DNA from: JACOZG01 sp964564105
GTDB taxonomy: Bacteria; Patescibacteriota; Minisyncoccia; Phycocordibacterales; JACOZG01
Length of the DNA stretch: 64,000 bases
Assembly: GCA_964564105.1 (NCBI GenBank)
Contig: CAZLZS010000002.1
Location: 1 to 64,000 of the forward strand
Reading direction: 5' to 3'
A program made the position numbers and the translations under genes. Position 1 is the first letter of the stretch. Every line of letters starts with the position of its first letter. The notes beneath the pieces are model-generated. The model saw only the letters and a program-made list of their open reading frames with translations, did not search any database and was not told the DNA's origin. Positions 34,710 to 41,959 of the stretch are shown one piece after another.

Positions 34710-35067
34710 CTAGAAAGATGAGCTCTTTGAGATTTCCGCAAATTTCTGCCCGAATCTGGAACAGCAAGGCCGGAGCCCACGGCCTGACCCGCCACCGCCA
34801 GTGGCGGGATGAATAACGAAGTCAGGTGCCTGCGGGTTCACCTGATGGGATGGACAGGAGAGGAACCATTGCCTCTCCTGTCTCGAATCACACCGTTCGC
34901 CATTAGGCGGATTCTCAGTCTAAGACTGGGACCGAGGATTTTTGTGGATTTAGGCCCAAGAGAGTCGCGGGCGGTGAGAGGTTCACGGACACCATTCAAT
35001 CATCTCACTGCCCAAAAATCAGGAGACGACCAGAGAATCCTGCCTCAAACACTCGATTTTCTTAACC
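34710..35067 (+). ncRNA. Structured leader of the CRISPR array, possible tracr-like RNA
   Basis: About 360 bases without a convincing gene but rich in stem-loops: CCCGCCA/TGGCGGG (34788-34808), CAGGTG/CACCTG (34823-34844), and an 11-base-pair stem GACAGGAGAGG/CCTCTCCTGTC (34853-34882). GTGGATTTAGGCCC at 34944-34957 can pair with the first 13 bases of the CRISPR repeat, with one mismatch and one bulge. Read on the plus strand it would precede the array and end at the terminator-like last repeat. It matches no RNA family I can name, and the ncRNA call rests on these structures. Confidence 0.4.
34944..34957 (+). other. Anti-repeat-like segment
   Basis: GTGGATTTAGGCCC pairs with the repeat start GGTCCTAAACCAC: 12 of 13 repeat bases pair, with one T.C mismatch and one bulged A. 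Pairing may extend through adjacent A-T and G.T pairs. Such a segment near an array is typical of a tracrRNA, though a 12-base match could arise by chance. Confidence 0.4.
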
Positions 35068-35236
35068 GGTCCTAAACCACTAAGGAATTCGTAGGGGTGT
35101 GGGGTATCCCCTCGTTTGCGTTTGTTCGCTAATGGTCCTAAACCACTAAGGAATTCGTAGGGGTGTGGGGCTCTTCAGTCAGAAACTAAAAGCGGAGATC
35201 CATCTTACCACCTAGTTCACGCTAGGTGGTTTTTCA
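35068..35236 (+). CRISPR. Minimal CRISPR array: two perfect repeats and a degenerate third
   Basis: Two identical 37-base repeats lie at 35068-35104 and 35134-35170, beginning GGTCCTAAACCAC and ending GGGGTGTGGGG, with a 29-base spacer between them. A second spacer-sized interval (35171-35200, 30 bases) is followed by a degenerate repeat (35201-35236) in which ACCACCTAG/CTAGGTGGT replaces the CCACTA/TAG..GTGG hairpin of the repeat and runs into TTTTT. A decayed last repeat marks the leader-distal end, so the array reads on the plus strand. A cas1 remnant and a Cas12-like gene follow on the opposite strand. Confidence 0.62.
35206..35235 (+). terminator. Terminator at the end of the CRISPR array
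   Basis: ACCACCTAG and CTAGGTGGT form a nine-base-pair stem around TTCACG, followed by TTTTTC on the plus strand. It lies inside the degenerate last repeat and only a few bases from the end of the cas1 remnant on the other strand. Confidence 0.7.
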
Positions 35237-35740
35237 TCAGCAGCGATGGCGGTGTCCCCACCGATAAGAATAGGGTTGCCAGGCCTCTTTTTTCATAATC
35301 GCCAGACGTAGACTTACGGCTTCAAACAGAATAATCCTCGATAATTGTGCGAAGCGATTTCGGTACCAAAATTTTCGAGCATACCGCTTGGCTAATCGAG
35401 CTAAAATTTTTTTGAACGCACGACTATCTTTCTCAACCGAACTACGACTATGGCGGGAAAAAACAGGAATTATTACTGAATCCGCGGCCAGCACACGAAA
35501 AATTTCCATCAAGTCATAGACCAACGGGTCTTGAGAATTGATGCTGTGTAAAATTCCAATTTCCGGCAATAATCGCTCGCGCCGTCGCAAGCGATTCCGG
35601 CAGATCCCGATAGTGGACCTGGGCCAGAACAGCGGCGCCCGAAGGGTGATGATGAGTCAAAATTGGCCTGGGCACGATTTTAGCCAAGCACAAAACTCCA
35701 TTAGAAGCAAAAAAAATTAGCGGGGTAATGAAAAATCCCC
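35237..35740 (-). pseudogene. cas1: cas1 remnant with lost N-terminus, internal deletion and frameshift
   Basis: Two frames join into a Cas1-like sequence. The first (35740 to about 35560) reads ITPLIFFASNGVLCL ... AVLAQVHYRDLPESLATARAIIAGN, the end of the beta domain and the first helix of the alpha domain. The second reads LLPEIGILHSINSQDPLVYD then LMEIFRVLAAD, which is the Cas1 His and Asp active-site region, and continues to the basic C-terminal helix. About 100 residues between them, including the catalytic-glutamate segment, are missing. The first 70 or so residues are replaced by the terminator of the upstream effector gene. It cannot integrate spacers. Confidence 0.72.
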
Positions 35741-35759
35741 CCGAGCAATCTCGAGGGGA
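35731..35759 (-). terminator. Terminator of the Cas12-like gene
   Basis: On the minus strand CCCCTCGAG and CTCGGGGGG form a nine-base-pair stem (one T.G pair) around ATTG, followed by ATTTTTC. It lies eight bases after the effector stop codon and directly abuts the cas1 remnant. Confidence 0.78.
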
Positions 35760-35767
35760 CAAAAGAA

Positions 35768-37531
35768 CTAGGCGGAGGCCAAACGATTAAGAACGCGCCT
35801 GCGAATCTGCCAACCTTCGCTGGTGACCAGTTCGGCCAATTGTCTTGGCGACCCACCCTGCTTTCTTCTCTCTAAGATCTCAAACCCCGGCACCCGCCAA
35901 ACCGTTACGGGCCTGGGGTGATCCATCGCCTTATCGGCAATGAATTGAGCTAGGTCGGAAAAGTTGAAGCGGGCTGCCAAACGATTCCGCAAACCGCATC
36001 CTCGACCTCTCTTCCTAACGCCAACGACTTCTTCGACCGCGAGATCAGCATCGAATTCATCGGCTAAGGCAACGATCTTTCGGGCGGCACTATAGGCCGA
36101 GTTACGACGTTCATTTCTGGACGGGAATCTCGATCCGATCGACAAATGATCAACTTCAATAAAATCGGATCGCGGCGAGTATTTCCCATCCAAAAGCAAA
36201 AGTGTCCAAAAGAGACAAGTACAGAGGTTGCCTTCAACCTGCACTTGGACGATATGCACGCCCAAGAGATTCGGCCGGGCGATCGGCTGAACCGAGCGCT
36301 CGACCGTAATCTGCAAAATGAATTCGCCACCGCGGTAAACCAAGCGCGACCAGCAGACATCATTTCTTCCGGAAAGAGCCCTGACGAAACGGCCGTGCCC
36401 ACTGGCCGTCAAATCATCACCCAAACGCTTAAGTCGGCGCCGACCACCTTGGATGGACAAAGGGACCAGCAAAATCCTCTGCCGCTTACGCAATCTCTGA
36501 CCAAAGGCGGGTAACGGCGTGAATTGATCCAGACAATCTCGCCACCAGAACCAATTAACCACCACTGGTTTATGTCTGCCGTCTCTCTGCGGGATATTGA
36601 TCAGCCGACCCCCATCAGGCACCAGCGGAATCGCCGCGTAAAGACTAGATCGTTGACGCCCGGCTGCCTGCCAGCGGCGTAAATGCACCGTCACATCGGT
36701 GCTGTTCACAAACAGGGCGGGCTGAACTTTCACCCGTCGACCGCGCGCCTGCGCCAAGCGCGGGTCAGTATCAATCATCGAAGGTAAACCAACCGATGGC
36801 TGATTACTTTGTCCTTCTAATCCCAGACTGGAAAGTATGGCCTGGGCCGCCTCCTGCGCAGCGCCATTTTTCAATATCGGTGGCAGATCATCGAATAGTG
36901 GTGGGCGACGAAAACGGGTAATCAGCCGCTGCAGGAACTTGGCTGGGAGAACAGTCATCGCCGTCAATTTTTGACCGGCTAGCGGGCCGCGATCAGCGAC
37001 ATACTGATAAGTTGCCAGCAAAACAAAGACGAGCAAGGCAGGATCATTTTCGAGTGATACCATTCGGTCCAGGCGATAGGCGTTACGGAAAACCGGTGCG
37101 GCTAATTGTCTCGACGACGGTTTACCCGCCTCTCTCTTTTTTCTTTTTTTCTCTTCTTTTTCCAGATCCTTGGGCCGGTTTGGATCAAGCAACAGCCTAG
37201 CGGTCATTTCATCTTCCGGAGACGCCGCGGGAATAAGCAACTCCGCCCGAGTGATTTTACCCCGATCGTCTTTCGTGACCACCAAACCATTAGTTAACAG
37301 TTCCAGCGCTTCACCCTCGGCCCGACCGACTTGAATCAATTGCCGACGAAACCAACCCTTGAGCCATCTCGCCTGCGGATCCTGCTCATTGAAATGCAGA
37401 GCTGCCTGTTCTACTCGATTGATCTCAACGACTTTACCCTTCTTTTCCTCAACCACAGTCTCAATTTCCTCATCAGCAGTATCAGTCATCCTAGTCTCAC
37501 CCACTTGAGGTGATTCTAGTTCTAGCGCCAT
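35768..37531 (-). CDS. Compact TnpB/Cas12-like RuvC-fold protein, nuclease site lost
   Basis: A 587-residue basic protein with an acidic/lysine-rich N-terminus, a helical middle (about 150-240), a beta-rich wedge-like region (ILLVPLSIQGGRRRLKRL near 353-370; RLVYRGGEFILQITVE at 396-411) and a RuvC-like end. NLLGVHIVQV (421-430) fits RuvC-I but has His426 where the aspartate belongs. FDADLAVEEVVGVRKRG (about 493-509) fits RuvC-II and keeps its glutamate. RFNFSDLAQFIADKA matches the following TnpB helix. The zinc ribbon and RuvC-III aspartate are absent: the protein stops and a terminator follows. With a CRISPR array and cas1 next door, it is best read as a type V-like effector without cleavage. 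A decaying transposon protein is the alternative. Confidence 0.6.
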   Translation of the reverse strand: MALELESPQVGETRMTDTADEEIETVVEEKKGKVVEINRVEQAALHFNEQDPQARWLKGWFRRQLIQVGRAEGEALELLTNGLVVTKDDRGKITRAELLIPAASPEDEMTARLLLDPNRPKDLEKEEKKRKKREAGKPSSRQLAAPVFRNAYRLDRMVSLENDPALLVFVLLATYQYVADRGPLAGQKLTAMTVLPAKFLQRLITRFRRPPLFDDLPPILKNGAAQEAAQAILSSLGLEGQSNQPSVGLPSMIDTDPRLAQARGRRVKVQPALFVNSTDVTVHLRRWQAAGRQRSSLYAAIPLVPDGGRLINIPQRDGRHKPVVVNWFWWRDCLDQFTPLPAFGQRLRKRQRILLVPLSIQGGRRRLKRLGDDLTASGHGRFVRALSGRNDVCWSRLVYRGGEFILQITVERSVQPIARPNLLGVHIVQVQVEGNLCTCLFWTLLLLDGKYSPRSDFIEVDHLSIGSRFPSRNERRNSAYSAARKIVALADEFDADLAVEEVVGVRKRGRGCGLRNRLAARFNFSDLAQFIADKAMDHPRPVTVWRVPGFEILERRKQGGSPRQLAELVTSEGWQIRRRVLNRLASA

Positions 37532-37537
37532 CTCTGG

Positions 37538-37597
37538 CCTCCTTTCTTTTGTTAAAGAACTATTGTGTATCCTAAGACATCTTCTAATTTTTGTCTA
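37538..37597 (-). promoter_or_regulatory. Promoter and ribosome-binding site of the Cas12-like gene
   Basis: TAGACA and TAGGAT on the minus strand are 17 bases apart (-35 at 37592-37597, -10 at 37569-37574). A full AAAGGAGG (37538-37545) lies six bases before the ATG. The strong ribosome site contrasts with the leaderless genes elsewhere. Confidence 0.65.
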
Positions 37598-37713
37598 GAT
37601 GACTTTTCGAACACTTGAAGTACAATCAAAGCAGAACAGTACCTTGGCAAATGTTAGTGTTTCTGTGTCAGAAACTGAGGCTTAAACCGCAAAACAAGAA
37701 AGGAAGGAAAAAC

Positions 37714-38526
37714 ATGAGAACCAGAATGGTTTTTTCGCTGGACAAACTCACGCCCGTCCGAATCGCGGCAACGGTGTTTACCATCTCCTCGATGATTTGC
37801 CCCTACTCATTCGCGATTGAGCGAGGCAAACAAGTAGCACGGCAGGTCGTGCGGGAAGTTGTATCGGAGCGGTTGATGCGCCTGACGGATTCTTCGGTGA
37901 CAAGAGAAGACTCCCTCCTCGACCAGGTCATGGCCCTGGACATCGGACCGCTCGCCACGATCGGGACCACCGTCTCGCTCGAGCGACCCGAAGGGACCTA
38001 TGTTTTTCGATCGGCGTTCAGTGAGGGTACGGCCAAAGGCTTGGTCACCCTGTATGATTCCAGCAACCAAGCCGTAGCGAAAATCAACATCTCCAACCTC
38101 GTCGTGACCGACGATAACCGAATTGATTACACCGTTTCCGTCGCGACGGCTGATAAGGATTGGACCGAACAAGGTGTCATCACCGGTATACCCGGAGAAC
38201 CCGGGGCGGCTGTGGCGCTCGTTGGCGTAAACGATAATGAGACGCGGCCCCTGCTGGTTAACTACAGCGGTCTCGATCTATCAGATCCCGCCCCGACCTC
38301 ATCTCCGGTCGCCGTTACGGCGCTGGCCGGTTCACTTCCGTCCGCCGGGCAAACGGCCACGGTGATGGCTGGAACCTGCGAACCTGATCCGGAGCGGGAC
38401 GATATTATTGTTTCGCCGGTTGACGGCGAGGTGATCGCTTCGGTCGCGGGCTGCGCCATCGTGATTATCGTGGTAGTGCTTTTTGTCGTTGTTACCTGTC
38501 TCTTATTCGGTTGGTGGGGCTGCTGA
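37714..38526 (+). CDS. Exported protein with C-terminal membrane anchor, unknown
   Basis: A 270-residue protein. The ATG at 37714 is chosen because AAAGGAAGG lies seven bases upstream; an earlier ATG in frame at 37615 has no such site. The N-terminus (MRTRMVFSLDKLTPVRIAAT, then a hydrophobic stretch ending YSFA) looks like a signal peptide. The middle is acidic and beta-rich. The last 30 residues are a membrane helix ending WWGC. It is divergent from the Cas12-like gene and is followed by another membrane protein. No family recognised. Confidence 0.65.
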   Translation: MRTRMVFSLDKLTPVRIAATVFTISSMICPYSFAIERGKQVARQVVREVVSERLMRLTDSSVTREDSLLDQVMALDIGPLATIGTTVSLERPEGTYVFRSAFSEGTAKGLVTLYDSSNQAVAKINISNLVVTDDNRIDYTVSVATADKDWTEQGVITGIPGEPGAAVALVGVNDNETRPLLVNYSGLDLSDPAPTSSPVAVTALAGSLPSAGQTATVMAGTCEPDPERDDIIVSPVDGEVIASVAGCAIVIIVVVLFVVVTCLLFGWWGC

Positions 38527-38562
38527 GGCCAACGTCGTTGTGTTTGAAAGGAAGGTGCGACA

Positions 38563-38973
38563 ATGGAACAACCGCTGAAATTTCGGTGGAGCCTCCTCAT
38601 TGTCTTTGCCCTGTGGGTCTTAGGGTTTGCGTGTTTTGAGACTGGCGTGGTCAAGTGGCCGGAATTCACCTTGATCCACACATTTCTCGGACCGGCAGTG
38701 CTCCTAATCGCCTTGACTCCTCTTTCCTCAAAAAAGGTCACGGCTGCCAAATGGCTTATGCCTTTTATGGCCGGCTGGGCGGGCGTGGTGATTCCGGCGG
38801 CCTATATACCCTTAAGATGGGGCAGCGGCTTCGGGAATCACTGCGATCGAGCTTCGGTGCTCGCGGGAGTGCTTGCTTTTTCTATGATAGCCGTATCTTG
38901 GTTAATGAAAATCGTTGGTAATCGAAGTAATCGAGAACGAGCCAGCGTCTTTTGGAACCAGGCTCACGCCTGA
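38563..38973 (+). CDS. Four-helix membrane protein, unknown
   Basis: A 136-residue protein with four predicted membrane helices (about residues 10-27, 37-53, 64-82, 97-117) and a basic tail. AAAGGAAGG precedes the ATG by eight bases. It follows the anchored protein after 36 bases, so the two form an operon ended by the hairpin at 38999. It resembles small hypothetical integral membrane proteins but no family is recognised. Confidence 0.6.
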   Translation: MEQPLKFRWSLLIVFALWVLGFACFETGVVKWPEFTLIHTFLGPAVLLIALTPLSSKKVTAAKWLMPFMAGWAGVVIPAAYIPLRWGSGFGNHCDRASVLAGVLAFSMIAVSWLMKIVGNRSNRERASVFWNQAHA

Positions 38974-38998
38974 GCCAAAGACACTAATGTTTGCCGCT

Positions 38999-39032
38999 CG
39001 CCCCGACTATGGTATCGTCGGGGCGATTTTTT
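38999..39032 (+). terminator. Terminator of the 37.7-39.0 kb operon
   Basis: CGCCCCGAC and GTCGGGGCG form a perfect nine-base-pair stem, followed by ATTTTTT. It ends the two-gene plus-strand operon. Confidence 0.85.
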
Positions 39033-39099
39033 ATTCGGGCGGTAAAAACGCGCCTTGATCTGTTCTTGCGCCTCTTCAGCAAGTTATTTATCCCGGGTC

Positions 39100-39262
39100 A
39101 AAAAAACCTCCGTCAATCAACTCGAGGTTGACGGAGGTTTTACGCCTGAGGCATCGCCATTCTATCCCAGAAGGGAAAAGCTTGAATAGCCTCTATGCGT
39201 TTTAGAAGTGCATTTTCCCTTACGCCAGTTGTTGACTGGCACGCTCCCATAAGCACTTCCTA
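39100..39262 (-). ncRNA. Candidate pseudoknotted small RNA with promoter and terminator
   Basis: A minus-strand promoter (TTGACT/TAAATT, 17-base spacing, 39269-39297) drives about 160 bases with no gene, ending at a 12-base-pair hairpin with TTTTTTT. Within it GAAGTGC pairs with GCACTTC, and AAGGGAAAA, lying inside that loop, pairs with TTTTCCCTT beyond it, forming an H-type pseudoknot. GCCAGT/ACTGGC makes a further hairpin. No downstream gene lies in range on this strand, so a free RNA rather than a riboswitch is favoured. RNA family not recognised. Confidence 0.55.
39101..39139 (-). terminator. Terminator of the candidate small RNA
   Basis: AACCTCCGTCAA and TTGACGGAGGTT form a 12-base-pair stem around TCAACTCGAGG, with six T residues following on the minus strand and four on the plus strand. 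It can stop transcription from both sides. Confidence 0.8.
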
Positions 39263-39268
39263 CTGTGT

Positions 39269-39297
39269 AATTTATCACTGCCCAAACAAAAAGTCAA
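39269..39297 (-). promoter_or_regulatory. Promoter of the candidate small RNA
   Basis: TTGACT and TAAATT are 17 bases apart on the minus strand, with expected transcription start near 39262. Confidence 0.65.
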
Positions 39298-39341
39298 TCA
39301 GACACTTACTAGGGATCGCTGTGGATAACTTCATCTGTTTT

Positions 39342-40505
39342 CTAATTTTTGTCCAGAGCCGCCGGGGTATAACGATTAGCCGGATCCCAGAGCATCCACG
39401 AATTTAAACCAGCATCATAAGTGGCCTGAATTTGTGCCCGCACCAACTCAGCGGTGTAGTCGGCGCCGAGATCGAAATCCTGAAGCCAGGGACGCAGTTT
39501 CGCCGGAGTGGAACTCGCGGCCAGAAGGCGCCGGCTCGCTTCGTTCAAGGAGTGACTGACCACTTCATAAGGGTGCGCCGCCGGATTGGCAAAATTCAAA
39601 AAACCGGGCGCGAAATGAGACGGATAAAGCATCGGCGCGAGATAATCAAAATACGGCGCGGCCGCCACAAGCATTTGCCCGATGCCGAGATCGTCAAGCG
39701 CGGTGGTCGTCAGACCAAACAGATCAGCCGACAAGGGCGCGTCAATGTCCGCTAAACCATTTTTAAGATAAACGAAAAAGCGGGCGAGGGTTTGGGCGCG
39801 CGTTTCGGCCGGCGCCAAGAAACGATAAACAATGTCCGTCAGATCGCCGTCAGACGGAAAACGGATGTAATCGAAGTTTAACTCGTCAAAACCAACGGCG
39901 TAGGCGGCGCGGGCCAGCCGCACAGTGTAAGCCCAGACTTCGGTCGCGCCGACTTCCAGCCAAGCAATCCCCTTACGATCACGCCAGACGGCCCCGTCCG
40001 ATCGACGATGGACGGCCAAATCCGGCCGCCGGGCAGTTAAAAAAGAATCTTGAAAAACCGAGATCCGGCCGATCACATAAATGCCTTGATCGTGCAAAGC
40101 GGCGATGAATGCTTTGATGTCGGGAATCCGCTCTTCGACCGCGCCGCTATCACCGATTTCTGAATCCGCCACGGCAAAGCTGATCCGGCCGGTATAATCT
40201 TTGATGTCAATCACGACCGAGTTTAATTCGGTCCGCGCTATCAGGCTAACGAGTTCGTCCCGGCGGCCGGGCGCGCCGGCCACCCAACTCGTCAAGTATA
40301 AGGCCTTAACCGGCTGGGGCGTCGGTAAATGAGCCACCCGGAAGATTGGCACTGACGGGACGGCCACCGCGCGATACTCTAACGCCTGCCAAGTGCCGGG
40401 GCCGGCGAACAAACTCCCGAGGAGCAGCATAAATCCCGCGACCGCGACGGCGATAATCAGAAACAATTTACCGTGAGTCGGCTGACGACGCACCTTGACC
40501 TTCAC
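39342..40505 (-). CDS. Putative glycoside hydrolase, DUF4015 type
   Basis: A 387-residue protein with a membrane anchor (residues 13-34) and an outer TIM-barrel domain. VKALYLTSWVAGAPGRRDELVSLIARTELNSVVIDIKDYTG, then GRISVFQDSFLTARRPDLAVHRRSDGAVWRD, FDELNFDYIRFPSDG and YFDYLAPMLYPSHF are the recognisable blocks of the DUF4015 'putative glycoside hydrolase' family. It probably acts on cell-surface polysaccharide. The aspartates in DIKDYTG and NFDYIRFP are likely catalytic or substrate-binding. It overlaps the small protein gene upstream by 38 bases. Confidence 0.82.
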   Translation of the reverse strand: MKVKVRRQPTHGKLFLIIAVAVAGFMLLLGSLFAGPGTWQALEYRAVAVPSVPIFRVAHLPTPQPVKALYLTSWVAGAPGRRDELVSLIARTELNSVVIDIKDYTGRISFAVADSEIGDSGAVEERIPDIKAFIAALHDQGIYVIGRISVFQDSFLTARRPDLAVHRRSDGAVWRDRKGIAWLEVGATEVWAYTVRLARAAYAVGFDELNFDYIRFPSDGDLTDIVYRFLAPAETRAQTLARFFVYLKNGLADIDAPLSADLFGLTTTALDDLGIGQMLVAAAPYFDYLAPMLYPSHFAPGFLNFANPAAHPYEVVSHSLNEASRRLLAASSTPAKLRPWLQDFDLGADYTAELVRAQIQATYDAGLNSWMLWDPANRYTPAALDKN

Positions 40506-40656
40506 GATTATCCGCTAAAGAAAAAAGGATGATCAGCAGTCCGAAGGCGACTGACAAGACCGTTTTCAGACCCGCCGGCAAACCCGAAAATGGCAGAATG
40601 ATAACTAAAAGGCCGAGCAAGGCGGTGGCCAAACGAAACGAGGAATTTTTAACCAT
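40468..40656 (-). CDS. Small two-helix membrane protein
   Basis: A 62-residue protein with two membrane helices (ATALLGLLVIILPFSGLPA and LKTVLSVAFGLLIILFSLA) and a charged tail. The ATG at 40656 is chosen because it overlaps the murC stop by only eight bases and begins the protein just before the first helix. It is sandwiched between murC and a glycoside hydrolase. No family recognised. Confidence 0.55.
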   Translation of the reverse strand: MVKNSSFRLATALLGLLVIILPFSGLPAGLKTVLSVAFGLLIILFSLADNREGQGASSADSR

Positions 40657-41908
40657 TCCGGCCATGATAGCGTAATTTCTCAGCGAGCGCAAACACGTCG
40701 CCGGCGCCGAGAGTCAGCAAGAGATCGCCTCGGCCCAAGCGCCGGTCCAAATATTTTTCCGCCGTTCGAAAACTGCCAAAGAACCTCGCCGGCGTCCCGG
40801 CTTCGGCCACGGCTAGGGCCAGGCGGCGGCTACTGATTGTCGAATCAGGTTTCTCCCGCGCGGCATAGATCGGCAAAAGCAACACCTCGTCCGCCTGACC
40901 GAAACTGACGACAAAATCATTAAACAAAAGTTTAGTGCGACTATAAAGATGGGGTTGGAAGACAACAACCAAACGTCGTTCGGGAAAACGCTCGCGCGCG
41001 GCCGCGAGCGTGGCGCAGATTTCAGTCGGGTGATGAGCGTAATCATCATAGATCGCCGCGCCACGCCGCGTCCGGCCCTTAGATTCGAACCGCCGCCAGA
41101 GACCCCGAAAACCCGCGAGCGTCTGACGGGCCAGGCGCTCGGAGACGCCGAGAGTTTTGGCCGCGGCGATCGCCGCTTGGGCATTACGCTGATTGTGCTC
41201 GCCGAACACCGCCAGTTTAATCGGGAGTTTAATCCGGCCAAACTTCTTTTCTGTAATCACTTTCCCCACCCGTCTGACTCTTGACGCTAATCGTCCGAAG
41301 GCGCGACGGATCGCTTTTAAGTTTTTATAATAATCCAGGTGGTCATTATCAATATTCGTCACCACCAGGATCCGCGGTTTCAGATTTAAAAAAGATTCTC
41401 GATACTCGCAGGCCTCGACAACCAGATATTGGCTTTTCCCGACCCACAAATTAGTCCGGCCGCGAGCCATCAAACTACCGACGATCACCGTCGGGTCAAG
41501 TTTGGCGCGACGGAGGATGGCTCCCAGCATCGCCGTGGTCGTGGTTTTACCGTGCGTGCCGGCCACCGCGATAGTAAATTTATCTTCCGAAATTAAACCA
41601 AGGGCTTGAGGATAAGAAAGCAAGGGGATTTTGCGCCCGGCGGCCCGGCGAAACTCCGAATTGGTAGTTGGAATGGCCAGGGAATAAATTACTAGATTGG
41701 CTTCGGCCGGAACCTGCGATGCGCGGTGGCTAACAAAAATTTTGGCGCCAAATTTAGCTAGTTCCGTCAGCACCGGCGATGATTGAGATAGGTCAGAACC
41801 GCTAACTTGCTTGCCTTGCAATAAAAACAACCGCGCGACAGCGGAAATTCCGATTCCGCCGATGCCGATAAAATGCACTCGTTGGACGCTGGACAAATCT
41901 ACGATCAT
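40649..41908 (-). CDS. murC: UDP-N-acetylmuramate--L-alanine ligase
   Basis: A 419-residue Mur ligase. VHFIGIGGIGISAVARLF is the MurC Rossmann start, TIAVAGTHGKTTTTAM the ATP loop, VEACEYRESFLNLKP and VVTNIDNDHLDYY the metal and substrate blocks, and YDDYAHHPTEI the MurC signature with HHP. It adds L-alanine to UDP-MurNAc in peptidoglycan synthesis. The protein is slightly shorter than E. coli MurC (491). It stands alone without the rest of the dcw cluster. Confidence 0.95.
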   Translation of the reverse strand: MIVDLSSVQRVHFIGIGGIGISAVARLFLLQGKQVSGSDLSQSSPVLTELAKFGAKIFVSHRASQVPAEANLVIYSLAIPTTNSEFRRAAGRKIPLLSYPQALGLISEDKFTIAVAGTHGKTTTTAMLGAILRRAKLDPTVIVGSLMARGRTNLWVGKSQYLVVEACEYRESFLNLKPRILVVTNIDNDHLDYYKNLKAIRRAFGRLASRVRRVGKVITEKKFGRIKLPIKLAVFGEHNQRNAQAAIAAAKTLGVSERLARQTLAGFRGLWRRFESKGRTRRGAAIYDDYAHHPTEICATLAAARERFPERRLVVVFQPHLYSRTKLLFNDFVVSFGQADEVLLLPIYAAREKPDSTISSRRLALAVAEAGTPARFFGSFRTAEKYLDRRLGRGDLLLTLGAGDVFALAEKLRYHGRNG

Positions 41909-41959
41909 CGAGTAAACATAACATAGCTTTGATCTTTAACTCAAGAAAGGAGACGATCA

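Noticed and set aside
34710..35067. RNase P RNA, tmRNA or 6S RNA in the structured leader
   Set aside because: The conserved GAGGAAAGTCC of RNase P, the tmRNA tag and acceptor end, and a 6S-like central bubble were looked for and not found.
35171..35200. Ten-base match between the second spacer-sized interval and the 37.67 kb region (GTCAGAAACT)
   Set aside because: A ten-base match is expected by chance in 64 kb for a 30-base spacer, so it is not evidence of self-targeting.
39100..39262. Riboswitch controlling a downstream gene
   Set aside because: The next gene on that strand ends far away (35.8-37.5 kb) and the intervening plus-strand operon converges on the terminator.
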